A stretch of 64,000 nucleotides of DNA, taken from positions 1 to 64,000 of the forward strand of contig JBNMNW010000001.1 of the NCBI GenBank assembly GCA_051278165.1, in the 5' to 3' direction. Shown here in pieces: positions 52,391-61,471 of this stretch; positions within the stretch are counted from its first letter, which is position 1; each line of letters opens with the position of its first letter. Below the pieces are notes generated by a model that was not told where the DNA came from, did not search any database, and saw only the letters and a list, made by a program, of their open reading frames with translations. The position numbers were made by a program, and so were the translations under genes. The stretch comes from GCA-2684655 sp051278165. Lineage in GTDB: Bacteria; Planctomycetota; UBA1135; UBA2386.

Positions 52391-54361
52391 ATGGCTTACC
52401 GCACCCTCGCCGTGCTCCTGACGTTGGCAACGTCCGCGTTCTCTCCGGTAACGGCACAGCAATCAGACGGCCCGCGACTGCTGACCAGTCGCGACGCAGG
52501 CAAGCAACTGCTGAAGCTGCCGAAGGAAGACGATTCGTTCGGCTTCATCGTGTTTGGCGACCGCACCGGCGGGCCAGCCGAAGGCATCAAGGTGCTCGAT
52601 CAGGCCGTAGTGGATACCAACCTGCTCGACCCGGACCTGGTCATGACCGTTGGCGACCTCATCAACGGCTACAACCAGACCGAGCAATGGCTCGAACAGG
52701 CTGATGAGTTCAAAACCTCAATGAGCAAACTGCGGATGCCGTGGTTCCCCGTAGCGGGCAATCACGACATCTATTGGCGCGGCAAGAACAAGCCAGCCGG
52801 CGAACACGAGAGCAACTATGAGACGGTGTTTGGCCCGCTCTGGTATGCCGTGCAGCACAAGAAGTGCTGGTTCATCGTGCTGTATTCCGACGAGGGCAAC
52901 CCCGAAACCGGCGAGAAGAACTTCAACGACCCCGAGTGCCAACGCATCAGCCAAGAACAACTGGATTGGCTGTCGGCGACCCTCAAGCAAGCTCACGATG
53001 CGCCACACGTATTCGTGTTCCTGCATCATCCGCGCTGGCTGAAGCAATACGGCGACGATTGGCCAAAGGTGCACAAGATGCTCGTAGCCAACGGCAACGT
53101 GCGTGCGGTGTTTGCCGGCCATATTCATCACATGCGCTACGGCGGCGCGCCCGACGGCATTGAGTATTACACCGTCGCCTCGGTTGGCGCGCACCTGGGA
53201 CTTGATGCGCCGCAAGCCGGCTTCCTGCATCAATACCACGTCGTCACAGTGCGCCCCGAAGGCATCAAAGTTGCCGCCGTTCCGGTTGGCACGGTGATCG
53301 ACCCCAAGACCATTCCCGACGCGCTCGTCGACGACGTATTAGCGATTCATCGCGGCATGCGCATCAAGACCAGTGAGGTCGTTCCCGCGGGCAATGGTGC
53401 CGCCGTCGCTGTCGATGGCACCGTCGATGCCGTGGTCACGTTGCGCTGCCACAATCCGGGTTCGCGCGCCATCGAACTCGAACTGGTGCCGCAAGAAGGC
53501 CAGCCTTGGACGTTCGGGCCGGACCATCAGCACGTCATCGTCGCGCCCGAAAGCGATGGTTACACCACGTTCTCGATGCATCGCACGGCAACCCAAGAAC
53601 CATTCACGCTGCCGACCATCGAGGTTCTCTGCGACTACCTAGCCGTCGACCGACGCGTCGCCATCCCAGCCCGGAAGGTGACCATCGATCTACCGCCCCC
53701 CGCCCAATTGGGCAGCGCAGACCAAGCAAACAACGGCGTGCTCGTGCTCGACGGCAAGGGCTGCCTGAAGATCACCGACCAACAAATCAAACTGCCCGAC
53801 GGCCCGATCACGCTCGAGTGCTGGCTTCGCGGCGACGACTTCAGCGGCCGCCGCGGCCTGGTCACCAAGACGGAGATGAGCGACTACGGCCTGTTCTGCA
53901 GCGACGGCGAGATCGACTTCTCGGTCTTGCTTGGCGACCGGTATGCATCGGCATCCTCCACCGGCGCAGTGCTGCAGCCCGGCACTTGGCACCACGTCGC
54001 AGGCGTCTTCGACGGCCAACAGGTGCGCATCTACGTCGACGGCAAGCTCGTCGCCATGCAGGCCGGTAGTGGCCACCGCCGCACCAACGAATTGCCGTTG
54101 TTCATCGGCGCCGACACCAACAAGAACGGTCGACCAACGTCATACTTCGCCGGCTCAATCGACGACGTGCGCCTGTCCAAAGTCGCGCGCTACGTCGGCG
54201 ATTCGTTCGATCCGCCCGCCAAGCACGCGCCGGATGACGACACCGTATTGCTGATTCCATGCGACCGTGACTTCGGCCCGTGGACGATCGACCGATCCAA
54301 GCAACACTCCCATCCGCGCCGAGTCGGCAGTGCCTACTGCACGGTGTCGGATCGCAAGTAG
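52391..54361 (+). CDS. Secreted metallophosphoesterase with LamG-like domain
   Basis: This 656-residue protein has a signal peptide (1-22) and a calcineurin-like phosphoesterase domain. The metal ligands are Asp57 (GDRTG), Asp89 (VGDLINGY), GNHD (Asn124-His125), LHHPRW and AGHIHH. After a beta linker (about 320-440), a concanavalin/LamG-type domain (about 450-630) has ITLECWLRG, GTWHHVAGVFDGQQVRIYVDG and IDDVRLS. It probably acts on phosphoesters outside the cytoplasm. The ATG at 52391 is fixed by the signal peptide. Confidence 0.85.
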   Translation: MAYRTLAVLLTLATSAFSPVTAQQSDGPRLLTSRDAGKQLLKLPKEDDSFGFIVFGDRTGGPAEGIKVLDQAVVDTNLLDPDLVMTVGDLINGYNQTEQWLEQADEFKTSMSKLRMPWFPVAGNHDIYWRGKNKPAGEHESNYETVFGPLWYAVQHKKCWFIVLYSDEGNPETGEKNFNDPECQRISQEQLDWLSATLKQAHDAPHVFVFLHHPRWLKQYGDDWPKVHKMLVANGNVRAVFAGHIHHMRYGGAPDGIEYYTVASVGAHLGLDAPQAGFLHQYHVVTVRPEGIKVAAVPVGTVIDPKTIPDALVDDVLAIHRGMRIKTSEVVPAGNGAAVAVDGTVDAVVTLRCHNPGSRAIELELVPQEGQPWTFGPDHQHVIVAPESDGYTTFSMHRTATQEPFTLPTIEVLCDYLAVDRRVAIPARKVTIDLPPPAQLGSADQANNGVLVLDGKGCLKITDQQIKLPDGPITLECWLRGDDFSGRRGLVTKTEMSDYGLFCSDGEIDFSVLLGDRYASASSTGAVLQPGTWHHVAGVFDGQQVRIYVDGKLVAMQAGSGHRRTNELPLFIGADTNKNGRPTSYFAGSIDDVRLSKVARYVGDSFDPPAKHAPDDDTVLLIPCDRDFGPWTIDRSKQHSHPRRVGSAYCTVSDRK

Positions 54362-54416
54362 CAGCGGCACGTTCCTGCCTGCCCAACCTGGACTCGAACT
54401 TGCAGGGGCAAACACG

Positions 54417-56333
54417 ATGAACCCCTCTAGTCTGGCGCAAACCCAGTGCTTGCGTCACAAACGCTCGGTCGCGGCCCTGCTAGTGGCTTCCGTGTGTCTC
54501 CTTACGACTACACTGCTGACGCGCGCACTGCCTGCCCACGGCGGCCAATACCGTGGGCCAACCAACGGCGGCGTGCCTGGCAACCCGCAATTCCCCGGCG
54601 GATCTGGCAACCCAGGCCTAGTGCCCGGCGGGCCATTGACCGGCGGCAGCGCCAGCCTGGATGTCGCGAGCTGGCGCGTTTGGTGGGGACTCAACAGTGA
54701 CCGCTACGTGCGCCCAAAGAGCGCCAGCAAGGTCACCGACATCCAGCGCAGCCAGCACGTCTTGCCAAGCCTGAAGGCGGCACTCGACGCGACCGACAAC
54801 CCGGACATCAACTCAGCCTGCCTGATCGCGTTGGGCAAGGCGGCCATCCAGCATCCTGAGTTTGACGTTCTCGAGGTGTTGCGCACACGACTGAAGCGCG
54901 CCAACCTTGAAGTGCGTGAAGCCGCCGTTTTGGCGATGGGACTGACCGGCCGATCCGACGTGTTCGACGATCTCGACGGAATCATGCGCAACACCAAGGC
55001 GGGCCGAAAGCTCGTCGGTCGCGACAGCGTTGAAGATCGCGCCCGCACGTTCGCCGCGTATTCGCTCGGCATGCTCGCCAACCGTTCGACGTCGACCGTG
55101 CTAAAGACGCAGGTTCTCGGCAGCTTCGTCGCGATGCTCGAAGACAATTCGATCAAGGATCGCGACCTGCTGACCGGCGTGCTCAACGGCATGCGCTTGC
55201 TAGGCCCCAACAAGGACAAGCGGTTGCTGTGGCAAGCTACGGGCGCCATTGAAGCGCACCAGCAGCGCCGAATGCGCGATAAGGCCAGCGCTGTGCAGTC
55301 GCATGGCCTGACCGCACTCGCCGCACTGCTTGGCCGCGGCAACAGCAGCGCCCACGAACGCGCCAAGGAACTGATGGCCGACGTGCTCAAGAGCCGCAGC
55401 CAGGAAACGACCACCTACATCTCCGCCATCATCGCACTCGGCGAAATCGTAAGCCCAGGCGACAAGGTGCCGATGGACGCACTACTGCGCGCCGTGTCGC
55501 GGCCGAGTGATTCGCTGATGCCAAAGTTTGGCATGATCGCGTTCGGCAAGATCGGCGGCAAAGTATGCCGCGAGCAACTCGAACGCGCGTTCAAACGCGG
55601 CAAGCGCGACGTGCGGCCGTGGGCAGCCATCGGCCTCGGCCTGCTGGCTTTCCATGAGGATGACGTGATTGCGAGTCCTACGGCGGGAACCGCAGCACGC
55701 ACCGCCAAGGGAGCGCTCGCCGCCTCGATTGGCAAGTTCCTGCACAAGGAGTTCAACGATGAGAAGAAGGAGATGCAGGCCGCCATCGCGATCGCACTCG
55801 GCCTGGCCAGCTACAAGGTGGCAGCTCCCGATCTTCGCAAGCTCGCGACCAAATACATGAGCAACGAACCGCTAGCCGGTCCGTTGTGCCTCGGCCTCGC
55901 GATGATGAAGGACACTCCTTCCATCCCTCTACTTCTCGACGGCATGCAACGCATCGACCGCCCGGTACTGTTTGGCGAGGCAGCTTTGGCGCTGTCGCGC
56001 CTCGACCGCCCCGACGCCTCGGCAAAGGCGGTGGCAACCCTGCAGGCAATGACGCGCATCCACCCGATGTTCCTGCGGCAACTCGCCGCCGCGGCGCAAG
56101 CGATCGGCCACCTGCGAAACCCCAAGGACATTGACAGCCTCGCCGCGATCGTCGGCGATACGAAACGTAGCAAGCGCGACATCTGGCAGGTGGCGTTCGC
56201 CGCCGCCGCACTCGGTTCGGTCGCGGATCATGACCCGGTTGGCTTCGGCACCCGCATCGCGCACGGCATGAACTACACCGCTCGCGAGCAGACGATCAGC
56301 AACGGGCGTAACGGGATCCTCGACATCTTCTAG
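54417..56333 (+). CDS. Membrane-anchored HEAT-repeat protein
   Basis: This 638-residue protein has an N-terminal hydrophobic segment (VAALLVASVCLLTTTLLTRAL) that acts as a signal or anchor. A Gly/Pro/Asn-rich linker follows (about 45-75), then helical HEAT repeats to the end (for example VREAAVLAMGLTGRSD and RPVLFGEAALALSRLDRPDAS). It ends in NGRNGILDIF. The upstream frame to 54267 overlaps the phosphoesterase and is not used. It lies 55 bp after that gene on the same strand. Likely a scaffold; no catalytic motif. Confidence 0.78.
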   Translation: MNPSSLAQTQCLRHKRSVAALLVASVCLLTTTLLTRALPAHGGQYRGPTNGGVPGNPQFPGGSGNPGLVPGGPLTGGSASLDVASWRVWWGLNSDRYVRPKSASKVTDIQRSQHVLPSLKAALDATDNPDINSACLIALGKAAIQHPEFDVLEVLRTRLKRANLEVREAAVLAMGLTGRSDVFDDLDGIMRNTKAGRKLVGRDSVEDRARTFAAYSLGMLANRSTSTVLKTQVLGSFVAMLEDNSIKDRDLLTGVLNGMRLLGPNKDKRLLWQATGAIEAHQQRRMRDKASAVQSHGLTALAALLGRGNSSAHERAKELMADVLKSRSQETTTYISAIIALGEIVSPGDKVPMDALLRAVSRPSDSLMPKFGMIAFGKIGGKVCREQLERAFKRGKRDVRPWAAIGLGLLAFHEDDVIASPTAGTAARTAKGALAASIGKFLHKEFNDEKKEMQAAIAIALGLASYKVAAPDLRKLATKYMSNEPLAGPLCLGLAMMKDTPSIPLLLDGMQRIDRPVLFGEAALALSRLDRPDASAKAVATLQAMTRIHPMFLRQLAAAAQAIGHLRNPKDIDSLAAIVGDTKRSKRDIWQVAFAAAALGSVADHDPVGFGTRIAHGMNYTAREQTISNGRNGILDIF

Positions 56334-56445
56334 TCGCCGCTTAGGTCACGCTCGCGCATAGCAGAAGATTTGAGCGGCAAAGTAAGACGCGCCGCTCGTC
56401 GGTACCGCGTTGACTCGCGCCCCCAACTAACGTCGAGTCCAACCC

Positions 56446-57717
56446 GTGCTGTTCCGCTTCAGCCTCTACGGGTTCCTCAAGAACCAACGGTATTTTGAAC
56501 CGTTCCTGATCCTCGCGTTCCTCGAGAAGGGCATGTCGTTCTTCGCGATCGGCGCGCTGATCGCGTTCCGAGAGATCGCGACGAACGTGCTCGAGATCCC
56601 ATCCGGATCGATCGCGGATCTGCTTGGCCGACGCCGTTCGATGCTGCTGTCGTTTGGCGCCTACTTGTGCAGCTTCGTCGTGTTCTGGCTGGCGGACGAG
56701 CAGTGGCTGTTGTGGCCAGCGATGTTCTTGTTCGCGATCGGCGAAGCGTTTCGCACCGGCACGCACAAATCGATGATCTTCGAATGGCTGCGGCGCGAAG
56801 GGCGTAGCGCCGAGAAGACCAAGGTCTACGGACACACGCGCTCATGGAGCAAGTTCGGATCGGCGGCGTCCGTAGTGATCGGCGCCGGCTTGGTGTTCTC
56901 GCTCGACAGCTACGCGGCGGTGTTCTTGCTATCCGCCGTGCCGACGGCCTGCAACATGATCAACCTCGGTAGCTACCCGACGTATCTCGATGGCGAAGCC
57001 GTTCAGGCCATCGGTTGGCGCGACGTTTGGCAACACAGTCGTAAGGCAATCGCCAAGGCGGTGCAGCAACCGCAACTGCGCAGATTGATGACCGAGTCGA
57101 TGAGCTTCGAAGGTGTCTTCCATGCCAGCAAAAACTATCTGCAGCCACTGCTAGCGGCGGCCGCAACGGCGTGGTTCACGGTGCAGCTGGACGCCGAGTC
57201 AGGGGCGGGCCATGACTGGTCGGAGCTACAGCGAACGACCTTGCTGATCGCGCCGGTCTACCTGTGCCTGCACCTGATGTCGGCGTCTGCCAGCCGGCGC
57301 GCGCACCGCTTGGTCGCGGCAGTTGGTGGCGACGAAGCGCGAGCGGCGCGACTCTTGTGGAGCCTGACTGCGGCGTTGTTCGTTGGCCTTTTGGTCGGCG
57401 AACTGACGCAGGTCATCACCATCTCGATCACCGCGTTTGTCTTGCTACATGTCGCGCAGAACCTGTGGCGACCGATCCTGATTAGCCGCATCGACTCAGC
57501 AACCGGCCATGCCAACTCAGCGGTGACGCTGTCCGTTGAGAGCCAAGCGCGTCGCATGGCAACCATCGTATTGGCGCCGCTGTTTGGCTTCGCAATCGAT
57601 GCGACGAGCCGTGGCGACGCGAGCCAAGCTGGCATCTATTGGCCGATTGCCGTCGTCGGTGCAATGATGGCGATTGTGATGCGATTGACCGGTCGCAAGG
57701 TCGCAACGACTGCGTGA
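56446..57717 (+). CDS. MFS transporter
   Basis: This 423-residue transporter has about twelve membrane helices and the MFS loop motif GSIADLLGRRRS between helices 2 and 3. It starts with GTG at the window's first plausible helix (RFSLYGFLKNQRYF). The substrate is unknown. A possible GAGCGGC/GCCGCTC hairpin (56372-56397) lies upstream, after the HEAT gene. Confidence 0.82.
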   Translation: MLFRFSLYGFLKNQRYFEPFLILAFLEKGMSFFAIGALIAFREIATNVLEIPSGSIADLLGRRRSMLLSFGAYLCSFVVFWLADEQWLLWPAMFLFAIGEAFRTGTHKSMIFEWLRREGRSAEKTKVYGHTRSWSKFGSAASVVIGAGLVFSLDSYAAVFLLSAVPTACNMINLGSYPTYLDGEAVQAIGWRDVWQHSRKAIAKAVQQPQLRRLMTESMSFEGVFHASKNYLQPLLAAAATAWFTVQLDAESGAGHDWSELQRTTLLIAPVYLCLHLMSASASRRAHRLVAAVGGDEARAARLLWSLTAALFVGLLVGELTQVITISITAFVLLHVAQNLWRPILISRIDSATGHANSAVTLSVESQARRMATIVLAPLFGFAIDATSRGDASQAGIYWPIAVVGAMMAIVMRLTGRKVATTA

Positions 57718-57792
57718 TTCTGAGCCCGATCGAACCACAGGTTCTTACAGGAATGGTGGGAGATAGTGACGGGAGTGCAGTAACAAGGGCGC

Positions 57793-58812
57793 ATGGCATC
57801 GAGTACCGCGACCGAAAGCTCCCCAACGAAGACTGACACCTCGAAGCGAGTGACCAAAAAGGCCACGGCCAAACGACCAACGGCGAAGAAGGTGCCTGCA
57901 GCAAAGAAGGCGCCCGCCAAGAAGACCCCGACAGCTACGAAAGGCCCGATCGCCAAGCAAGGTCAGGTCGCCAAGAAGGGCGCCATCACGAACAAGCCCC
58001 CCGTCAGGAAGAAGCTGACGGCACGCACCGCCAACAAGCACATCCTCTACCAACTGTCGGTGCAGGCTCCTGCGACCGACTCGAGGACCTACGCTCGCTG
58101 GTTCAAGAAGTACACCGGTCGCGACCTGCGCGCGTGGCGCGAAGACTTCTGCGGCACGTCGGTGCTGTCCTGCCACCACGTGTTGAATCACAAGGACAAC
58201 ACCGCGGTCGGCGTCGACTTCCACCGCCCGACGCTCGACTGGGGCATCAAGCACAACGTCAATGAACTGCTCAACGACGAGCAGAAGCAGCGCCTGACGC
58301 TGATCGAAAGCGATGTGCTCGAAGTCACCGCCCCGAAGGTCGACTGCGTGCTGGCGCTAAACTTCAGCTACCAGGTGTTCACGACTCGCGAGACGCTCGG
58401 CAAGTACTTCAAGCAGGTCTACAAGTCGCTGAAGCCGGGCGGCGTATTCTACCTCGATGCGCTCGGCGGCCCGGATGTGCTTCAGCAGAAGACCGACCGC
58501 ACCAAGCACAAGGGCTTCACCTACCACTGGGAGCAACGCAGCTTCGATCCGATCAGCCATCGCTTCGTCTGCGCCATCCACTTCTCGTTCCCAGACGGCA
58601 CGATGAAGAAGAACGCATTCGTCTACGACTGGCGCATGTGGACGCTGCCCGAGTTGCGCGAACTGTTCGTCGATGCGGGCTTTGACGACGTGCATATCCT
58701 GTGGGAAGGCACGGATAAGGCGACCATGAGCGGCAATGGCATCTTCCGGCGCAAGGAAGTCGGCGACATGGACGAGGCCTGGATCAGCATGGTCGTGGGC
58801 CGGAAGAAGTAG
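57793..58812 (+). CDS. SAM methyltransferase with N-terminal H1-like basic tail
   Basis: Residues 1-75 are Lys/Ala/Pro/Thr-rich with repeated AKK motifs (VPAAKKAPAKKTP), like the C-terminal tail of histone H1. The rest (about 80-339) is a class I methyltransferase with WREDFCGTSVLSCHHVL at the SAM site, AVGVDFHRPTLDWG, DCVLALNFSYQVF and LKPGGVFYLD. The basic tail suggests binding to DNA or RNA. The substrate is unknown. The body looks complete. Confidence 0.8.
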   Translation: MASSTATESSPTKTDTSKRVTKKATAKRPTAKKVPAAKKAPAKKTPTATKGPIAKQGQVAKKGAITNKPPVRKKLTARTANKHILYQLSVQAPATDSRTYARWFKKYTGRDLRAWREDFCGTSVLSCHHVLNHKDNTAVGVDFHRPTLDWGIKHNVNELLNDEQKQRLTLIESDVLEVTAPKVDCVLALNFSYQVFTTRETLGKYFKQVYKSLKPGGVFYLDALGGPDVLQQKTDRTKHKGFTYHWEQRSFDPISHRFVCAIHFSFPDGTMKKNAFVYDWRMWTLPELRELFVDAGFDDVHILWEGTDKATMSGNGIFRRKEVGDMDEAWISMVVGRKK

Positions 58813-58998
58813 TCGCAGCAGAGTTCTTATGCCGGGCAAACCCCGGCGCCACCGCTGGTTGGCGTCAGATTGCCGCGAGGATGTGGCTCAGGGGTGTTGC
58901 ACATATGGGGCGTTCTCCGAACAATGCTTGCCCCAAATTGTGGCTCGGCAATCGCTCATTTGCCGATGGGTATCCAGCCACCTAGCACCCAGCCCACT

Positions 58999-60090
58999 AT
59001 GAAAGAAATCGTCATCCTCGGCGCCGGCAAGATCGGTCGCATGGTCTGCCACTTCATGTCCCATGCGCGGACAGAATCGGCCCCTTCTTACTCCGTTCGC
59101 ATTGGTGACGCAGCGCTTGGCGCCATCGACCACATCAAGACGGAGTATCCGGATGTCTCGGGCCAGGTTGTCGACTTCAGCGATGCCGCCAGTGTCGAGG
59201 CGATCCTCAAGGGTGCCTGGGCCGTCATCAGCTGCGCGCCGTTCCACTGCAACCCGGTGATCGCCGAGCGCTCCAAGGCGCTGGGCGTGCACTACTTTGA
59301 CCTGACCGAAGACGTCGAAGTCACCAACCAGGTCAAGGAACTCGCCAAGGGTGCCAAGACCTTGTTCGCGCCCCAGTGCGGTCTCGCGCCGGGCTTCATC
59401 ACGATCACGGCCAACCACCTGATGCAGTCGATGAGCGAAGTGTCCGACCTGCATCTGCGTGTCGGTGCACTGCCGCGCTACCCGTCCAACCGCCTCAAGT
59501 ACAACCTGACTTGGAGCACGTCGGGTCTAATCAATGAGTACTGCCAGCCGTGCGAATCGGTCGAGAACGGCGAACTGACGAACGTGCCGCCAATGGAGCA
59601 GCTCGAGCACATGACGATCGACGGCGTCGAATACGAAGCCTTCAACACGTCAGGCGGCCTCGGCACGCTCGCGATCACGCTCAAGGACAAGGTCAAGAAC
59701 GTCAACTACAAGACGATGCGCTACCCGGGCCACTGCGAGCTGATGAAGTTCTTGCTGCAGGACCTGCACATGCAAGAAGACCAAGAAGGCCTCGGCCGCA
59801 TGTTCGAGAAGTCGCTGCCGGCGACCTTCCAAGATCAGATCGTGATCTTCGTCAGCGCGACCGGCCAATACAAAGGCCGCCTCGCCGAGCGCACCTACGC
59901 CAAAACGATCTACCACCAGGAGATCGACGGCAAGAACTGGAGCGGCATCCAGATCACCACGGCGGCCGGAATCACGGCGATCGTCGACATGCTGGCCAAC
60001 GGCGAACTGCCCGATAACGGCTTGTTGAAGATGGAAGATGTCGACTACGACAAGTTCCTCGCCAACCGCTTCGGCAAGTACTACGCCTAG
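58999..60090 (+). CDS. Saccharopine dehydrogenase-like oxidoreductase
   Basis: This 363-residue NAD(P)-dependent enzyme has the Rossmann start MKEIVILGAGKIGRMV and the family elements AVISCAPFHCNP, HYFDLTEDVEVT, CGLAPGFITI and GGLGTLAITLKDKV. The frame is open upstream to 58870, but the dinucleotide-binding start fixes the ATG at 58999. Family members reduce imines in lysine or polyamine metabolism. The precise reaction is not deducible. Small hairpins (GCCGGG/CCCGGC near 58831) lie in the 186-bp gap before it. Confidence 0.82.
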   Translation: MKEIVILGAGKIGRMVCHFMSHARTESAPSYSVRIGDAALGAIDHIKTEYPDVSGQVVDFSDAASVEAILKGAWAVISCAPFHCNPVIAERSKALGVHYFDLTEDVEVTNQVKELAKGAKTLFAPQCGLAPGFITITANHLMQSMSEVSDLHLRVGALPRYPSNRLKYNLTWSTSGLINEYCQPCESVENGELTNVPPMEQLEHMTIDGVEYEAFNTSGGLGTLAITLKDKVKNVNYKTMRYPGHCELMKFLLQDLHMQEDQEGLGRMFEKSLPATFQDQIVIFVSATGQYKGRLAERTYAKTIYHQEIDGKNWSGIQITTAAGITAIVDMLANGELPDNGLLKMEDVDYDKFLANRFGKYYA

Positions 60091-60191
60091 GCAAATCGGC
60101 TAGCAGGGCAGCTACGCAAGGCTGCTAAGCCGGGCAGCTTGCCCCAAATCAGCTAGCGCCAGCAGACCGGCCGGGCCATCATCCTTGGCCC

Positions 60192-61385
60192 ATGCCGAAG
60201 TTCCCTCTGCTGTGTGCGATGATGTTCCTCCAGTTCTTTGTCTGGGGAAGCTGGTATGTGACTGCCGGAACCTTCGTGCAGCCCATGGGCTGGGACCAAA
60301 CCACGACCGGCTGGATCTACTCCGCTGGTCCGATCGCCGCGATGATCACGCCCCTGTTCTTGGGGCTGATTGCGGACCGCTTCTTCGCTTCCCAGCGAGT
60401 CCTAGCGGTCATGCACGCACTCGGCGCCATTGTCATGCTGGTGTTCGTGCCGGGCGCCATTGAGACCAAGGACGCGGCCTCGTTCGAATGGTATGTGCTG
60501 ATCTACATGCTGTGCTACATGCCCACGCTCGGGCTATCGAACACCATCGCGTTCACGCACATCAAGAACCCCGAGCGGCAGTTCCCGATTGCGCGCGTGT
60601 TTGGCACCCTAGGTTGGATCGCCGCCGTGACGCTGGTCAGCAAGGGACTGCAGGCAGACACCCTGCCAATCATGTTCCAAGTGGCCGGCTACAGCTCGAT
60701 CGCGATGGCGATACTGAGTTGGGTTCTGCCGCACACGCCGCCGCCGTTGGCTGGCAAGAAGGTCAGCATCGCAGAAACGTTGGGACTCGGCGCGCTCGTA
60801 CTGTTGAAGCGCCCGGCGTTCGCAGTCTTCATGCTGTGCTCGTTCCTAATCTGCATCCCGCTCGCCGGCTACTACAGCTACGGCAACCAGTTCGCCGCGA
60901 CGGTCTGGCCTGAAGCCGGCTTCTACATGGCGTTTGGCCAATGGGCCGAAGTTGGCTTCATGCTGATCATGCCGCTCTGCTTCCGACGCCTCGGGGTCAA
61001 GAAGATGCTGGCGATCGGCATGCTGGCCTGGGTCGTTCGCTACGGCCTTTGGAGCTTCGGGGCACCGGACTCGATCGCCTGGATGGTGCTCGGCGGAATC
61101 CTGCTGCACGGCATCTGCTACGACTTCTTCTTCGTCACTGGCCAGATCTACGTCGACCAACAGGCGCGCCCCGAGATTCGCGGCCAGGCGCAGAGCTTCC
61201 TGGTCATCATGACACAAGGCGTTGGCATGTTCCTCGGCGCCCAGATCGTGACCGGCATCGTCGAAACCAACACCACCGACGAGGTCCCGGACTGGAGCCA
61301 GATCTGGTTTTGGCCAGGTGTCGCAGCGGCAGCCATTCTGGTGCTGTTCCTGGTTGCCTTCCGCGAGTCCCGCAAGGCCGCGTAA
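60192..61385 (+). CDS. Nucleoside:H+ symporter family MFS transporter
   Basis: This 397-residue protein has about twelve helices and resembles the NupG/XapB family. Typical features are FVWGSWYVTAGTF in helix 1, GPIAAMITPLFLGLIADRFF, CYMPTLGLSNTIAF, and the C-terminal RGQAQSFLVIMTQGVGMFLG. It probably imports nucleosides with protons. It starts 101 bp after the saccharopine-dehydrogenase-like gene. Confidence 0.85.
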   Translation: MPKFPLLCAMMFLQFFVWGSWYVTAGTFVQPMGWDQTTTGWIYSAGPIAAMITPLFLGLIADRFFASQRVLAVMHALGAIVMLVFVPGAIETKDAASFEWYVLIYMLCYMPTLGLSNTIAFTHIKNPERQFPIARVFGTLGWIAAVTLVSKGLQADTLPIMFQVAGYSSIAMAILSWVLPHTPPPLAGKKVSIAETLGLGALVLLKRPAFAVFMLCSFLICIPLAGYYSYGNQFAATVWPEAGFYMAFGQWAEVGFMLIMPLCFRRLGVKKMLAIGMLAWVVRYGLWSFGAPDSIAWMVLGGILLHGICYDFFFVTGQIYVDQQARPEIRGQAQSFLVIMTQGVGMFLGAQIVTGIVETNTTDEVPDWSQIWFWPGVAAAAILVLFLVAFRESRKAA

Positions 61386-61471
61386 TCGCGCCGGCCGAAG
61401 CGCCAGCCGCAGAGATCCAGCCGTGAGGAGCCAACCGAACTCGCCGGCGAACCTAGGTACCGCGCCCGCTG

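Noticed and set aside
58813..58998. Lysine riboswitch before the saccharopine-dehydrogenase-like gene
   Set aside because: The gap contains only short hairpins and none of the conserved lysine-riboswitch core sequence.
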